64,000 nucleotides of DNA from Homarus americanus (GCF_018991925.1 NW_024756914.1:7845127-7909126); one strand, 5' to 3'; positions 27,087 to 37,426 are shown, counted from the stretch's first letter. The notes: generated from the letters alone by a model not told the origin. Program-made: numbers and translations.

Positions 27087-27513
27087 ACAGTAGGATAAAC
27101 TAGAAGGGATAGAGAGAGAGAGAAAGGGAGACAGGAGAGAGACAGAGGGAGTGTTGACAAAGAACTTTGCTGAGGTGTTAAATGTGAAAAAGATGGCCCT
27201 CACCTCGGGCTGACTAACTCGCTCCCTGTGTAGTTCAGAAGATAATCTCTAGCCGTCCAGTGAGCTAACAAGTCAGGGAGCTAATAAGTCCTACATTAGA
27301 CCCGAAACACGTAAGTTTTTATATAGTTTAACATCCTACTCTACTCAAATATATTATATGTAGTCATTAATAGTGAAGGAAAGTACGAGTGAATTAAATA
27401 TCTCATACGTAACATATGTAATTTGTACTCTGCAAGTTTTGACTGAATAAAGAATAATCGAGTCTTACGTGCAAGGGTCTCATTATCCCACAGTCGCTCA
27501 TTGGGCGGTTAAA
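27087..27513 (+). repeat. BEL/Pao 5' LTR (approximate ends)
   Basis: It shares with 57598-58042 the path CAGTAGGATAAACTAGAAGG, a GA-rich run, TAGTTCAGAAGATA, CATTAGACCCGAAACACGTA and CCCACAGTCGCTCATTGGGC. The exact termini are uncertain because the two copies diverge near both ends. A TGG-initial primer-site candidate follows at about 27522. Confidence 0.7.
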
Positions 27514-28136
27514 GTAAAAAACGTGGGTCCTACAGTCTGCCGATACAGTCTACTGAGAACTGACGAGTGGCTCGACTGTCGACGGACCTTCAGCGGGGCC
27601 CTTCCCTCTGGCACCCGACACACCCCGCAACTACGCAGCAGGAGAGCGGGGACGCCTTTGTGTGAATTTGTGAATCATCGACTAAAGTGTGATGCCTATA
27701 ATTAGAACAATAGTTAACCCCAGCGAAAAGGGGGTTGTGGGTTGAGTGTGTGTATAGCACTCGTACGTGTAAGTAGAGAAGCATGGCGCCTCTGTATGTG
27801 GGTTCAGTGTCAGAAAGAACTGGTCTCGGTGCCAAATTTATTCGTACGGGAGCAGAGCATGGGAGTGTTATCGTTCATTCTGGACAGGCACACCGCCTGC
27901 TGCGAGGACCACGTGTCAGGAAGGAGTGGACTCTGTGTCAATAACATTCGTGCGTACATGCGGGAGAGATAGTGTTCAAAGCATACAGCCAGACTTGATC
28001 GCAAATTGTAGATAAAATTTAAGAACGAGTGAGTTGTCCTTTCTATTAGAAAATAGTAGTTGTGACAGTTAAGTAACGTTGTGAGTAAGGGCGCAGTAGT
28101 GTTTGTGGCATCAGTTTATGATCTTAGCAGTTGTGT
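27514..28136 (+). other. BEL/Pao leader, first part
   Basis: No coding sequence is recognised. It is interrupted at 28140 by a Ty3/gypsy element and resumes at 34265. Confidence 0.5.
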
Positions 28137-28140
28137 AATG

Positions 28141-28428
28141 TGTAGGTTATGTATCTATGCTACTGTGCCAAGTAGCAACCTTGTAAATAAGCTACTGTGC
28201 CGAGTAGCATTTATATATGTAATTACGTGGCAACACTGCACATGTTATGTGGCAACATTGCCCCAAGGCTGCCATATGGCAAGGCAGTCTCAGTCTGCTC
28301 CGTGCCTCGTGCATGGCACACGCTAGTGACCACTTGTATTTCTCCTATCCGTTAATAAATGGACTTCAGTGTTACCCGGTGTTTCCCTACCCATCACTGC
28401 CTTCTTCAGGGAACACTTGGAACCTTCA
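28141..28428 (+). repeat. Ty3/gypsy 5' LTR
   Basis: It begins TGTAGGTTATG and ends ACTTGGAACCTTCA. Two short hairpins (TGCTACT...AGTAGCA) open it. Compared with the 3' LTR it has only about three substitutions, plus 22 extra bases between TGGCAACA repeats and one 1-bp indel, so the insertion is young. Confidence 0.92.
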
Positions 28429-28446
28429 TGGCGCAGTGTGTAGGAT
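28429..28446 (+). promoter_or_regulatory. Primer-binding site
   Basis: TGGCGCAGTGTGTAGG directly follows the LTR end. The relative at 61288 has TGGTGCAGTGTGT at the same place. The tRNA was not assigned. Confidence 0.65.
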
Positions 28447-28878
28447 ATGTGGACTTACAAGTGTGTGAGCAATGGACAGTTAGCCGGCAATGTGCGACTG
28501 CCGGCGATGTGCGACTGCCGGCGATGTGCGCGTTGATTAGTGTGTTGTGTTGTGTTGCGTTGTGTTTCGCCGCGACATGCAGTGTTGCGCCGTCACAGTG
28601 CGTTTTAGTGACGGTGGCAGTGTTAGTGTCAGTGTATTAGTGTGTCTAGAGCTGAGAGTTGAGCATTGGCCTGTCTTTTGTGGTACCCACTGAACATGCA
28701 GGCGTACACCCTTCTCGCGTGACATCCGGGGAGACACTGACGTTCTTGCCTCCGCGGCAGCTCCAGCCTAAGGCCACTGCATCCTCTATCTCAAACACAC
28801 ACACACACGCACGCACGCACGCACTCACGGACAGAACAGTGGACTCTATGCGGTATTTCTGCGCTGTTTATGTCATAT
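28447..28878 (+). other. Ty3/gypsy leader
   Basis: Contains three copies of a GCGATGTGCGACTGCCG-type 17-bp repeat (about 28488-28530) and a CACACGCACGCA run at 28796-28823. No protein is recognised. It ends where the DNA transposon begins. Confidence 0.5.
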
Positions 28879-31800
28879 TAGGGTGTGTCATAGGAGGGAA
28901 GATCAGCTAAAACTAATGGCCCATCACTTTTTTGGTAGATTTTAGTGTATATAAACAGAAAATAATTTCAGTTTCAATATTTTGCAACCTTTTGCTAGGT
29001 AAATTTTAGCGTGAAATTTATCGAAAATCTAACGTACAGCTGCATTAGTGCATTACAATTAAATAGTGAACATTGCTTTCTGACTTCATTCTTTAACAAC
29101 CCAACTAACAATATTTTTTCTGTTTCAGATTCTGATGCATTTATAAGTTGATAATATTTGCGATGGCTGCTTGTGTCAGGACGAGGAACCAAAAATCCAG
29201 CCATCTCAGTCACTATCTTGGGTCTGGGAGAGAGCTCCTGAAGTCGGAGTTGCCTACATTGAGAGATGCTTTGAGATACGGTGTTTTAATCAGGCAAATC
29301 AGTGAAAAGAACCAAAGAACTTACACAAACAAAGACATTGCCAGTGATATGACCAAAGCTGTCTTGGCACAGTACACTCTGGCTAATGCTCAGTTCAAGC
29401 CTCCAGTCATAACAAATCAGAAGAAGATTAGTGAGAGACTGCTAGCCAGTTGGGAAAAGGCAAGAGATATCTCTCTTGGGAGAGGAAAACTTGCAGTTAA
29501 GGACAGCTTTGCCAAGCAACTGGACCAGTTATTTGACATAATTACTTGCAAGTGCCCAATTGTTCTCTGTCCTGAGTTTGGATGCGATCGTGACTGTAAA
29601 TCTGAGGCCCACATCTCCTGTATTTGCAAGCGTGAACTGAAGATTCCTGTGATCGAACTGGCATTTGTCAAAGCACAGAGAGAGAAGACTGGCAGTATAG
29701 GGGCGCTCATGATTTCTAGCCAAGATATTCCGGAGTCCAAGAGACAGGAGGCTGCCACAGAGAGACAGAAGGGGAGAAGAGTTGCCGAGGAAAAGAGACT
29801 TGAGAAGAGGTAAAAAAGGCCGATGATTGGAGTCAAGCTGATTCAGAGTTTAATGACTTCCCCATAGCTGATCCGAGTGCTGACCAGGAGAATGGTGACT
29901 TTGTCCCTAACCCAGAAAATAATGATCCCAAACCTTCCAGGCATAAGATTCGAAATAGGAAAGATATCCCGAGCATAGCTCTGGCCAGCATGCGACACCA
30001 CACTGGTCTCAGAGAAACTGCAGAGATAGCAACAGCTGCCTGGGTTGATGGTGGTTTGATAACACCTGATGATGTTCACCTGGTGATAGATCATAACTTT
30101 CAAAGTAAGGAGAGCTCAGGAGAAACTTGTCAGTAACCTAGAAGAGGAGTTTGATAAGGGGATAAGAAAAATGGAATCAATTGTTTGTTCTTTGATGGGA
30201 GAAGGGATGACACTAAAGTGTTCATGAAAGTTGGAGATTCTGACAAGTTGTTCCTGCCATGGTGAAGGAGAACACTACTCCTCCGCAGTGAACCAGGAGA
30301 AGAGTATTTGTGACATTCCTCCCAGAAAGATGACATCAGGGAAACCAGCTGAGATAGTGGCAGATAACATTGTGAACTGGCTCAGAGAGAGGAGCGTAGA
30401 CCAGACCCTGCAGGCCATTGGAGGGGACAGCACCAACACGAACACAGGGTGGCAAGGGGGGGTCATACAGTGGATAGAGCGGAAGATTGGGAGGAAGCTG
30501 GTCTGGATTGTTTGTGACCTCCACACCAACGAGTTGCCACTCAGACATCTGATCCAGGAGCTGGATGGCAAGACTCTTTCAAACAACAGATGGTCTGGTC
30601 CTCTTGGCAAGATGCTGGACTCTGCCACTGAGTTAGAAATAAATCCGAGCTTTGAAAAAATCACAGTTGGCCCTCCACTCGTTGAGCTAGCACATACTGT
30701 CATTGACGACCTGAGTACTGACCAGTACTATGGTTACATGATTTGCAGTGCCATCAAAACTGGGGTCATGCCTGATAGACTTGCTTACCTGCAGATAGGT
30801 CCAGTCTCACATTCTAGGTGGCTCACAACGGCTCTCAGGTTCTGCAGAATTTGGGTCGCTCATCATAAACTGAAAGGAACCAGCTTCACAACCTAGACTT
30901 ATTGTCCAATTCATCGTGAGTGTCTACTTGTCGAATTGGTTCAACACCAAGGTCAAGTCATCGTTCTCCGAAAGGTCCGAGGCATGTTCTCTTCCAGCTT
31001 GAGCTCCTGAGGAGTCAGCCAAGGAAGGTTGTTCAGATTGTGGAGCAGACTGCGAGGAGATCTTCCTGGTATGCTCATCCCGAGGCAGTTCTGCAGACAA
31101 TGCTCTGCAGTAAGGATGAGGAGGAGAGAAGAGTGGCAGTCAAAAAGATCTTGGATATGAGACTTATGAGAGGATCTGGGCATGACGAATCAGTTGGTGA
31201 CGATTCCTTCAGGGTCAGGAAGACTCCTGAAGTCAATCTAGGTGCCAAGACCCTCACTGATCTCATAGATCTGGATAACATCCAGGCTGGCAGTGAGCCC
31301 CCTCTTACCTGCAGCCTCACCAATGTTCAAGTCAGAGCTTTCCTGGACAACCCCATGCATGTCCCTGCCTGGCCCTCGCACACCCAGAGTATAGAGCGTT
31401 GTGTACAGCAAGTGAGCGAGGCCAGCAGTCACGTGTACAGCCAGGAGAGGAGGGAAGGCTACATCCGAGCTCAGGTGGTCAGCAGGGAGGTGATGAGTAG
31501 AAACAGAAGCAAGAAAGACATGTTCTCTATGGTGTGCAGCAACACCGGGTCGTAGTAGTAAAACCGGTTTTGTATTTGATGATTTTGTTTTCTAAAGGAA
31601 TATTAAATTTAATAAATGTGTCAAGATCATTCGTTTCACTATTCTGGATCATTTTCATCCTAATAAATTAACCTGATACATTTACTTTACTTTAAATAAG
31701 CTATTTAGTGGTGTTGGTAAAAGGGTGGGAATACTGAATTTTCATAAGATTTCAAGTTAAAATTTATCTAGCAAAAAATGAAAACGTTTCAAATCTGAAG

Positions 31801-31899
31801 ATATCACATGATTCTGCACATAGAACCACATCATTAATACCATGGGCCGATTTTTCAAACTAAAAAAAAAAAAAATTCGCCTCCGTATGACACACCCTA
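28879..31899 (+). mobile_element. DNA transposon of unassigned superfamily (hAT/Kolobok-like core)
   Basis: The termini are TAGGGTGTGTCATA on the left and its exact inverse on the right. Weaker inverted similarity extends about 180 bp inward: GCTAGGTAAATTTTAGC on the left matches the inverse of AAAATTTATCTAGC on the right. The element is 3.0 kb and carries one broken transposase gene. The target duplication is not clear; TA, if it is not part of the termini, is the only candidate. Boundaries are therefore firm to within 2 bp. Confidence 0.75.
29148..31555 (+). pseudogene. Transposase-like protein with CxxH and HSRW motifs, frameshifted
   Basis: Pieces run in order with frame changes near 29811, 30110-30230 and 30895-30950. 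29148-29813 carries an N-terminal region with a cysteine-rich cluster (CKCPIVLCPEFGCDRDC, then HISCIC). 29817-30135 is an acidic linker and DIPSIALASMRHHTG. 30231-30896 holds GGDSTNTNTGW, then CDLHTNELPLRH (a CxxH motif), then SHSRWLTTALRF. 30920-31555 includes WPSHTQSIERCV near the C terminus. A D-containing DST/N motif, then CxxH, then an RW motif is the order seen in RNase H-fold transposases of the hAT and related superfamilies. No standard family was recognised. I infer a transposase from the gene's position between terminal repeats. Confidence 0.6.
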
Positions 31900-31900
31900 C

Positions 31901-32180
31901 TACCACAACCTCACGCACCACTCACACATCCTCACAACACTACCACAATCCCCCACACCACTCACACATCCTCACAACACTACCACAACCTCATGCACCA
32001 CTCACACATCCTCACAACACTTCCACAATCCCCCACACCACTCACACATCCTCACAACACTACCACAATCCCCCACACCACTCACACATCCTCACAACAC
32101 TCCCACAACTTCACGCACCACTCACACATCCTCACAACACTACCACTATACCCCACACCACTCACACGTCCTCACAACAC
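31901..32180. repeat. 40-bp minisatellite, seven units
   Basis: Seven consecutive units of exactly 40 bp run without spacers, each containing CACCACTCACACATCCTCAC with few changes. Two sub-types alternate (starting TACCACAACCTCAYGC or TACCACAATCCCCC). It abuts the transposon terminus at 31899. The histidine/threonine-rich frames across it are artefacts. The following 32181-32320 is unassigned. Confidence 0.95.
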
Positions 32181-32324
32181 TACCATAATAAAATTAATTA
32201 TTTCTAGTGTGGTCGACTTCCTACACAAAGACAGGCTATAAATAGCCATCTTATCTCAACCTCCTTCCTTCCCCCTCCATCCCTCTGTTCTCAGAGAGGT
32301 CTTGGGAAATAACTTTTGTTTGTT

Positions 32325-32676
32325 TATTTTACAGGAGCATGTTAAGGGTCGGAATAACGAGGCTTTGCGTCGCCGCGCCTTCACCAGCTGCAAGCAGGCG
32401 GAGAACGAATCCTTTGACGACTTTTTTGTACGCTTGAAGAGTTTGTCAGAGGAGATTAACGTCTGCAAGGCGCACAGCCGGGAATGTGAGAAAGCCTGGA
32501 TCAAGCACGGGATCTTGGCAGGTGTCAGGCAAGAAGAATTGGTGCAGCGACTCATCCCCCTGGACGCTTCCTCCACACTCCAGGTGGTAGTGACTGAATG
32601 TCGGTCATACGAGGCCACCAAGTCCGCCACCTCTGCCTTACGGGCCCCACCTGCTGTGAGAGCTATCTCACAGTAA
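32325..32676 (+). pseudogene. Ty3/gypsy gag, C-terminal half, ended by TAA
   Basis: Homology with the intact gag at 61820 starts at ILQEHVKGRNNEALRRR and runs through FDDFFVRLKSLSEEINVC and EELVQRLIPLDASSTLQ to a TAA at 32674-32676. In the intact relative the corresponding codon is TAC (tyrosine), so one base change separates this copy from an open gag-pol frame. The downstream frame continues in the same phase. The N-terminal half of gag is missing. The protein would form part of the retrotransposon capsid. Confidence 0.85.
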
Positions 32677-33954
32677 AAGAACGGTAAGAAGGCGGCCAAC
32701 AACGTGAAGGCTGCCGCACGTTCTTCCATGCCTCCGCCTAGTGCTTCCTGTGGCAGCTGTGGAAAACAGCACAGCCCCAAGACATGCCTGGCCGCCGACG
32801 CACTGTGTCGTGGATGTGACCGTAAGGGCCACTGGTCTAACACAGACAGGTGCCCTGCACGAGGCCACAGGAGTCAGGCCTCCGGTCGTTATGGACACTA
32901 CAACAAGTGCTGCCGCCAACCCAAGCCCAAAAGCCCGAGACGAGGAGGAAAGCAGCGCACTTCCCTCGAGGTGGTTCGCACGCAGCCCCCTTCAGACGGT
33001 CCACGCAGCCCCAAGCAGCAGCGGAGTCACATCAGGAGGGTGGAATCGACCACACGCCCCAGGGCTACCCCTTCCCCTACCATCCACGTCGCCGTCACAC
33101 ACGGTGGTGTGTCGGGTCACATCGAGGTGATACCGGACACCGGCGCTGATACTACGGTGATAGGCCTGAAGCACCTCCAGAAACTGGGCCTCACCAAACG
33201 CGGCCTGGGACCACCGCCGCAGCTGCAGTACTACAATGCGGACAGTTCCCAGATGCCGGACGCTGTGGGTTCCTTTCAAGCGGAGATCACTTACGGCGAC
33301 AGGTCGTGTCACGGATGGATCGACGTGCAGCCTACTCTCGCTACACCCTTGTTGTCGTGGGAGCACTGCAAGGAGTTAGGATTGGTGCTCAGAGACTTTC
33401 CCGAGCAGATCCCAGCTGCTTGGTATACCGCCAGCAGGGTGCGTGAATCAACGAGCGACGCGCCTGGCGCTGCCGCACAGAGCTGCCCAGAACCCGCGTC
33501 CACTCCCACCCACACAGGACGCTCCCCTGCCCAGATCTTGTATGGTCACCCTCTCCGCTCTTGCGTTGCTGCACACGCCAAGGCTTTTGAGAAGGAGTGG
33601 CAGACCAGAGCCGATAGCTGTGACTGCCGCGCCGCTTCACGTGCCCAGGACGCCAAGGCTCGGTATGACGACCGTGTCCGCCCTCTTCAGCCACTGGAGA
33701 TTGGTGCCCTTGTCCGCGTCCAGGACCCGACGACGACACGTTGGGACAAGGTGGGCATAGTGATGGGCGTCGGCCGGTCGTGGGACTACAAGGTCAGGAT
33801 GCCGAGCGGCCGTGTCTGGTGGAGGAACCACCGCTTCCTCCGGCCAGTCCCACCCCCTGCTGCTGGCCCCCTGACCGAGGACGAATCCCCTACACCTCAC
33901 GAGGATCCGCCCCACAGTGCACCTCGACTCTCGGAGCGACTTAGGACTAAGTAG
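32677..33954 (+). CDS. Ty3/gypsy nucleocapsid-protease-integrase-end fusion (internally deleted pol)
   Basis: The frame continues in phase after the gag TAA, so it has no gag start of its own; the first ATG is at 32704. It encodes zinc-knuckle pairs (CGSCGKQHSPKTC; CRGCDRKGHWSNTDRC), then an aspartic protease with an intact DTGADTTVIG motif. After about residue 240 it jumps directly to the C-terminal integrase segment (TGRSPAQILYGHPLRSC, RWDKVGIVMGVGRSWDYKVR). RT, RNase H and the integrase DDE core are absent, yet the frame stays open for 416 codons from the ATG. The product could at most be a packaging/protease protein. The minus-strand copy at 39598 shows a similar in-frame fusion with a different deletion point. 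Confidence 0.85.
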   Translation, partial: KNGKKAANNVKAAARSSMPPPSASCGSCGKQHSPKTCLAADALCRGCDRKGHWSNTDRCPARGHRSQASGRYGHYNKCCRQPKPKSPRRGGKQRTSLEVVRTQPPSDGPRSPKQQRSHIRRVESTTRPRATPSPTIHVAVTHGGVSGHIEVIPDTGADTTVIGLKHLQKLGLTKRGLGPPPQLQYYNADSSQMPDAVGSFQAEITYGDRSCHGWIDVQPTLATPLLSWEHCKELGLVLRDFPEQIPAAWYTASRVRESTSDAPGAAAQSCPEPASTPTHTGRSPAQILYGHPLRSCVAAHAKAFEKEWQTRADSCDCRAASRAQDAKARYDDRVRPLQPLEIGALVRVQDPTTTRWDKVGIVMGVGRSWDYKVRMPSGRVWWRNHRFLRPVPPPAAGPLTEDESPTPHEDPPHSAPRLSERLRTK

Positions 33955-33979
33955 TCCGCTCAAGACAAAGACTATGAGC

Positions 33980-33997
33980 GTGAGGGGGGGAGGGAGA
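33980..33997 (+). promoter_or_regulatory. Polypurine tract
   Basis: GTGAGGGGGGGAGGGAGA directly precedes the 3' LTR start at 33998, as expected for plus-strand priming. Confidence 0.85.
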
Positions 33998-34264
33998 TGT
34001 AGGTTATGTATCTATGCTACTGTGCCGAGTAGCAACCTTGTAAATAAGCTACTGTGCCGAGTAGCATTTATATATGTAATTACGTGGCAACATTGCCCCG
34101 AGGCTGCCATATGGCAAGGCAGTCTCAGTCTGACTCCGTGCCTCGTGCATGGCACACGCTAGTCACCACTTGTATTTCTCCTATCCGTTAATAAATGGAC
34201 TTCAGTGTTACCCGGTGTTTCCCTACCCATCACTGCCTTCTTCAGGGAACACTTGGAACCTTCA
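33998..34264 (+). repeat. Ty3/gypsy 3' LTR
   Basis: 267 bp, matching 28141-28428 except for about three substitutions, a missing 22 bp between two TGGCAACA repeats, and a 1-bp insertion. Confidence 0.92.
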
Positions 34265-34309
34265 TAATGAATCCCTACACTGATTGTGTTGCCCCTGTTG
34301 TCGTGTTAG

Positions 34310-34534
34310 TGTGACATCGCTCGTGCTTATTGCACGCGTTTATATGACTTCAGTTGTATGACATCGCTTATACGATTTCAGTTGTATGACATCGCTTATA
34401 TGACTTCAGTTGTATGACATCGCTTACATGACTTCAGATTGTATGACATCGCTTGTATAACTTCAGTTGCATGGCATCACTTATATTACTTCAGTTGTAT
34501 GGCATCACTTGTATGACCTCAGTTATATGACATC
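34310..34534. repeat. About 28-bp minisatellite in the BEL/Pao leader
   Basis: Roughly eight imperfect units of TATGACATCGCTTATATGAC followed by TTCAGTTG. It lies between the resumed BEL/Pao leader (34265) and the gag start (34640). Confidence 0.85.
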
Positions 34535-34639
34535 GTTATAAACGAACAGGCGTGTCAGTTGAAGAGCATTCTCTCTTAACCGAACGTCTCTATAACTGTC
34601 CACTGAAAGAGCCAAATCGAGCTCACTGTGTCACCAGTC

Positions 34640-36330
34640 ATGGAAGGGAACAAGGCAGAGGAGATAAGCCTAGCCAGTGTAGAAGCCCTGGAGGCCCTGA
34701 CCGACGGAGATGCTAACCGGTTACTCACACAGCAAGGGCGGGGTAGAGAAACCCGTCACCCGAGAGAAGGATGAAACCAACAGGCCGGTTAAATAGGGTA
34801 ATCGGGGGTTATCAGCAGACGCTCACCCAATTGACGGAAATGATGCAGAATGTGAAATATCATATGGAGCAACTGCAGACTTTAGGCGATACGGAGGACT
34901 TTGGTGAGATGCTGTCAGTACCAGGAGGAAAGCCTTTTCTGGAAACGAGTGAGGGGATGACAGCCGCGACGAGGTATCCACGAGACACACGTTGTCAGCC
35001 GCCGAAAGCAGGAGTGTCTAGCTGTTACACCTCGACACCCATCCAAGGAGGGTTCCCAACACTCAGCGCCTCAGAGTCGGGAACATCTCATCAAGGGGAG
35101 AGGGAACATGTTTCCACCCGTCATACCCACTTTCTGGAAGCAGTGACACCAACAGGAACCCAGGAGAAGGAAAACCAAGTACAACATATACAGCGAGAAC
35201 GCCCAGGACGGATGGAAAGGAGGCCATCGGACACGATGGTACCAACCCAGAGACTGAATGAGTTAATGGCCACTATGAGGCTCAGGCTTCCCCAGAGGCC
35301 GATGCAGAGGTTCAGCGGAGGGAGTTGTGGAGTTGTGACGAGTATTGGGAGTTCAAGCATGCCTTCCAAAGACACATTGGGGAGGCGCCCATACCCTATG
35401 CACTAAAATTGGAAACACTTCTCTTGGCCTACACCGGCCGCGTTAAGAAATCCCTAAGAGAGTGCCTGCAAATACTGTAGAAGACCCCAGGGCAGGATAC
35501 GAACAAGCTCTAGCCTTGCTAGAAGAGCATTATGGCAACAAGCAAGCCTACGTCCAAGGTCGTATGTGGCCCAGCCGTGAGAACAGATGACATTGAAGGA
35601 CTTCAGGAGCTCGCGGACGATCTGGGAAATTGCGTAAACAACTTATAGGTACTGGGAAAACTGCACGAAATTGACACATATGAATCACTGAAAACTTTGG
35701 CTAAGAGATTCATGGGAAAGATGAGGGAGCGATACAAGGTTAGAGCATATGACTATGAAAGGAGACACGGGAATTCTCCAGGGGTCGAGTGGATGAAGGA
35801 TTTTGTACTGGAGATGCTAGACAGGACAAGGAGGGCTTCGAGGGGACAAAGTCAAGATGAGCCGAGCGGGAGACGAACAGGCTCACACCCATACCCTTCC
35901 TCATCAGGAAGGAGACCTGTGGGCCTAGTGACTTTGGGAAGAGAGGAGGTTAGAGGAAAGGATGACCTCACTTGCCCGTTGTGCCCTGTATATCACCTTC
36001 TGCAGAGATGCCAAGCATTCCTTTATATGTCGACTGGAGCGCGCACATCACTCATATGTGAAGAACGTCGCTGTTTCGCCTGCTTGGATCGTGCACACCA
36101 GATGGCCGAGTGCATCCAGGAGACAAGGTGCGGTATAGATGGCTGCTATAGCTTCCACTCGAATCTCCTGCACTTCTCGAGAAATTCTATGTGCAATAAC
36201 AAGCCAAACCAGGACGAACCATCAAGAAAGGAACTCTTGGCCAGTTTTCAAGGGATGAAAAGTGCTTCCACCATGGATGGCACACCAGTCAGAAATGTCG
36301 CCCAACCACAAGCGGCAGAAGCTAGATGAC
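34640..36330 (+). pseudogene. BEL/Pao gag (DUF1759-type plus zinc knuckles), broken
   Basis: ATG 34640 opens 44 codons (LASVEALEALTDGDANRLL) ending in TGA. The frame then shifts to 34771-35406, with a possible coiled segment (QQTLTQLTEMMQNVKYHMEQ). A third frame near 35320-35480 gives the BEL/Pao core pattern (EYWEFKHAFQRHIGEAPIP, then LKLETLLLAYTGRVKKSL) with stops. 35697-36329 carries the end, with paired cysteines (LTCPLCPVYHLLQRC; RCFACLDRAHQMAEC; RCGIDGC) and SNLLHFSR, a knuckle pattern typical of BEL/Pao gag. At least three lesions are visible, so it is not functional. It would encode the capsid/nucleocapsid of the BEL/Pao particle. Confidence 0.8.
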
Positions 36331-36395
36331 TGTCAACTCAAGTCCATCATGTCGGCACCGAAATCAACGACCAGTGGAGCTAGGCCATGGAAATC

Positions 36396-36770
36396 CGAAT
36401 CCAGTACCTGAAGCACCACCCTCACGATCCCTGCCAGTATCTGAAGCACTACCCTCACGACCCCTGCCAGTATCTGAAGCACCCCCACAACCCCTGCCAG
36501 TGCCTGAAGCACCACCCTCACGACCCCTGCCAGTACCTGAAGCACCACCCTCATGACCCTTGCCAGAACCTGAAGCACCACCCTCACGACCCTTACCAGT
36601 ACTTGAAGCACCCCACAACCCCTGCCAGTACCTGAAGCACCCCCAACCCCTGCCAGTACCTGAAGCACCACCCTCACGACCCCTGCCAGTACCTGACGCA
36701 CCACCCTCACGACCCCTGCCAGTACCTGAAGCACCTCCACAACCCCTGCCAGTACCTGAAGCACCAAGTT
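36396..36770 (+). repeat. About 33-bp proline-coding minisatellite at the gag end
   Basis: About eleven imperfect units of CCTGCCAGTACCTGAAGCAC plus CACCCTCACGACC run directly after the BEL/Pao gag, some shortened by multiples of three. In the + frame starting 36326 it reads repeated RPLPVPEAPPS. All six frames stay open across it, so frames on the other strand are artefacts. From 36771 to about 37200 nothing identifiable is seen. Confidence 0.9.
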
Positions 36771-37426
36771 TCCCCTCAGCGTGTGTGTGAGCAGGGCTGT
36801 GTGCGTGGACCACCTGTGATCTTTTTAAGATTACGGTGGTACGCACTGGGAATTAAGGTGCAGGATTCTCACAGGGTGTTACTGAATATTAGGTGTTCTT
36901 CCTAACACTATCACTTGGAGGATTACCTTAACCGATAGGTCAACAACTGCAAATATGTTGCCTGTATAACAAGTCAACTAACGTGGGTTAAGCACTGTGG
37001 CGTGTGTAGGTGCCCGCGAGGCAAGGCCTATACCGTTGTGGTCACGCTCGGCCATGTGGTGAGGGGTTGTTTACACAAACCCCCCGTCCTCATAGTGTGC
37101 CAGGCTGGATAGTTCTTTTGAAACTAAAATTGACTTTGATACTGTATCTAACCAGAAAAACAGAGATGCTATTAAGAACAAGTGTAGTGTAATAAAAGTG
37201 TTTATAAACTGAGAATACTCCTGTTACCTTAGTCGCCCTGACACCACACTCCCTCCGCGGGAGGCCCGTTCACGGCCTCCCCTCACACCGCTAATACGCT
37301 GTAGATTCCAGTCTCCTCTGTCCTCTAAGAGGGTTACGCCTCCCAACCACCGCTGACTTCCTAGGAGTGCCAAGCAGTCCTCGGCCCTCTGACGTAGGCA
37401 TATAGGTCGAGTCCTGTAACTCCACC

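Larger units (their letters stand above)
28141..34264 (+). mobile_element. Internally deleted Ty3/gypsy element with AATG target duplication
   Basis: The LTRs are 28141-28428 and 33998-34264, flanked by the exact duplication AATG (28137-28140, 34265-34268). The internal part has a primer-binding site, a leader, the C-terminal half of gag, and a continuous frame joining protease to the end of integrase. RT, RNase H and the integrase core are gone. A DNA transposon (28879-31899) and a minisatellite replace the N-terminal half of gag. It needs enzymes from a relative such as the copy at 60956. Confidence 0.9.

Noticed and set aside
31842..32241. Frames rich in HTSSQHYHN repeats, and the regular array as a possible CRISPR
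   Set aside because: The 40-bp units are contiguous with no unique spacers and lie in a eukaryotic transposon context; this is a minisatellite.
32310..32336. Sequence resembling a 3' splice site (pyrimidine-rich stretch ending ATTTTACAG) before the gag fragment, suggesting an exonised gag gene
   Set aside because: The ATTTTACAG codons align with ILQ of the intact gag (ILQQHIKG), so the resemblance is explained by ordinary coding sequence.
36333..36846. Minus-strand frames rich in GASGTGRG or VLQVLAGV repeats, as structural glycine-rich proteins
   Set aside because: They are antisense translations of the 33-bp minisatellite, which is open in all frames.
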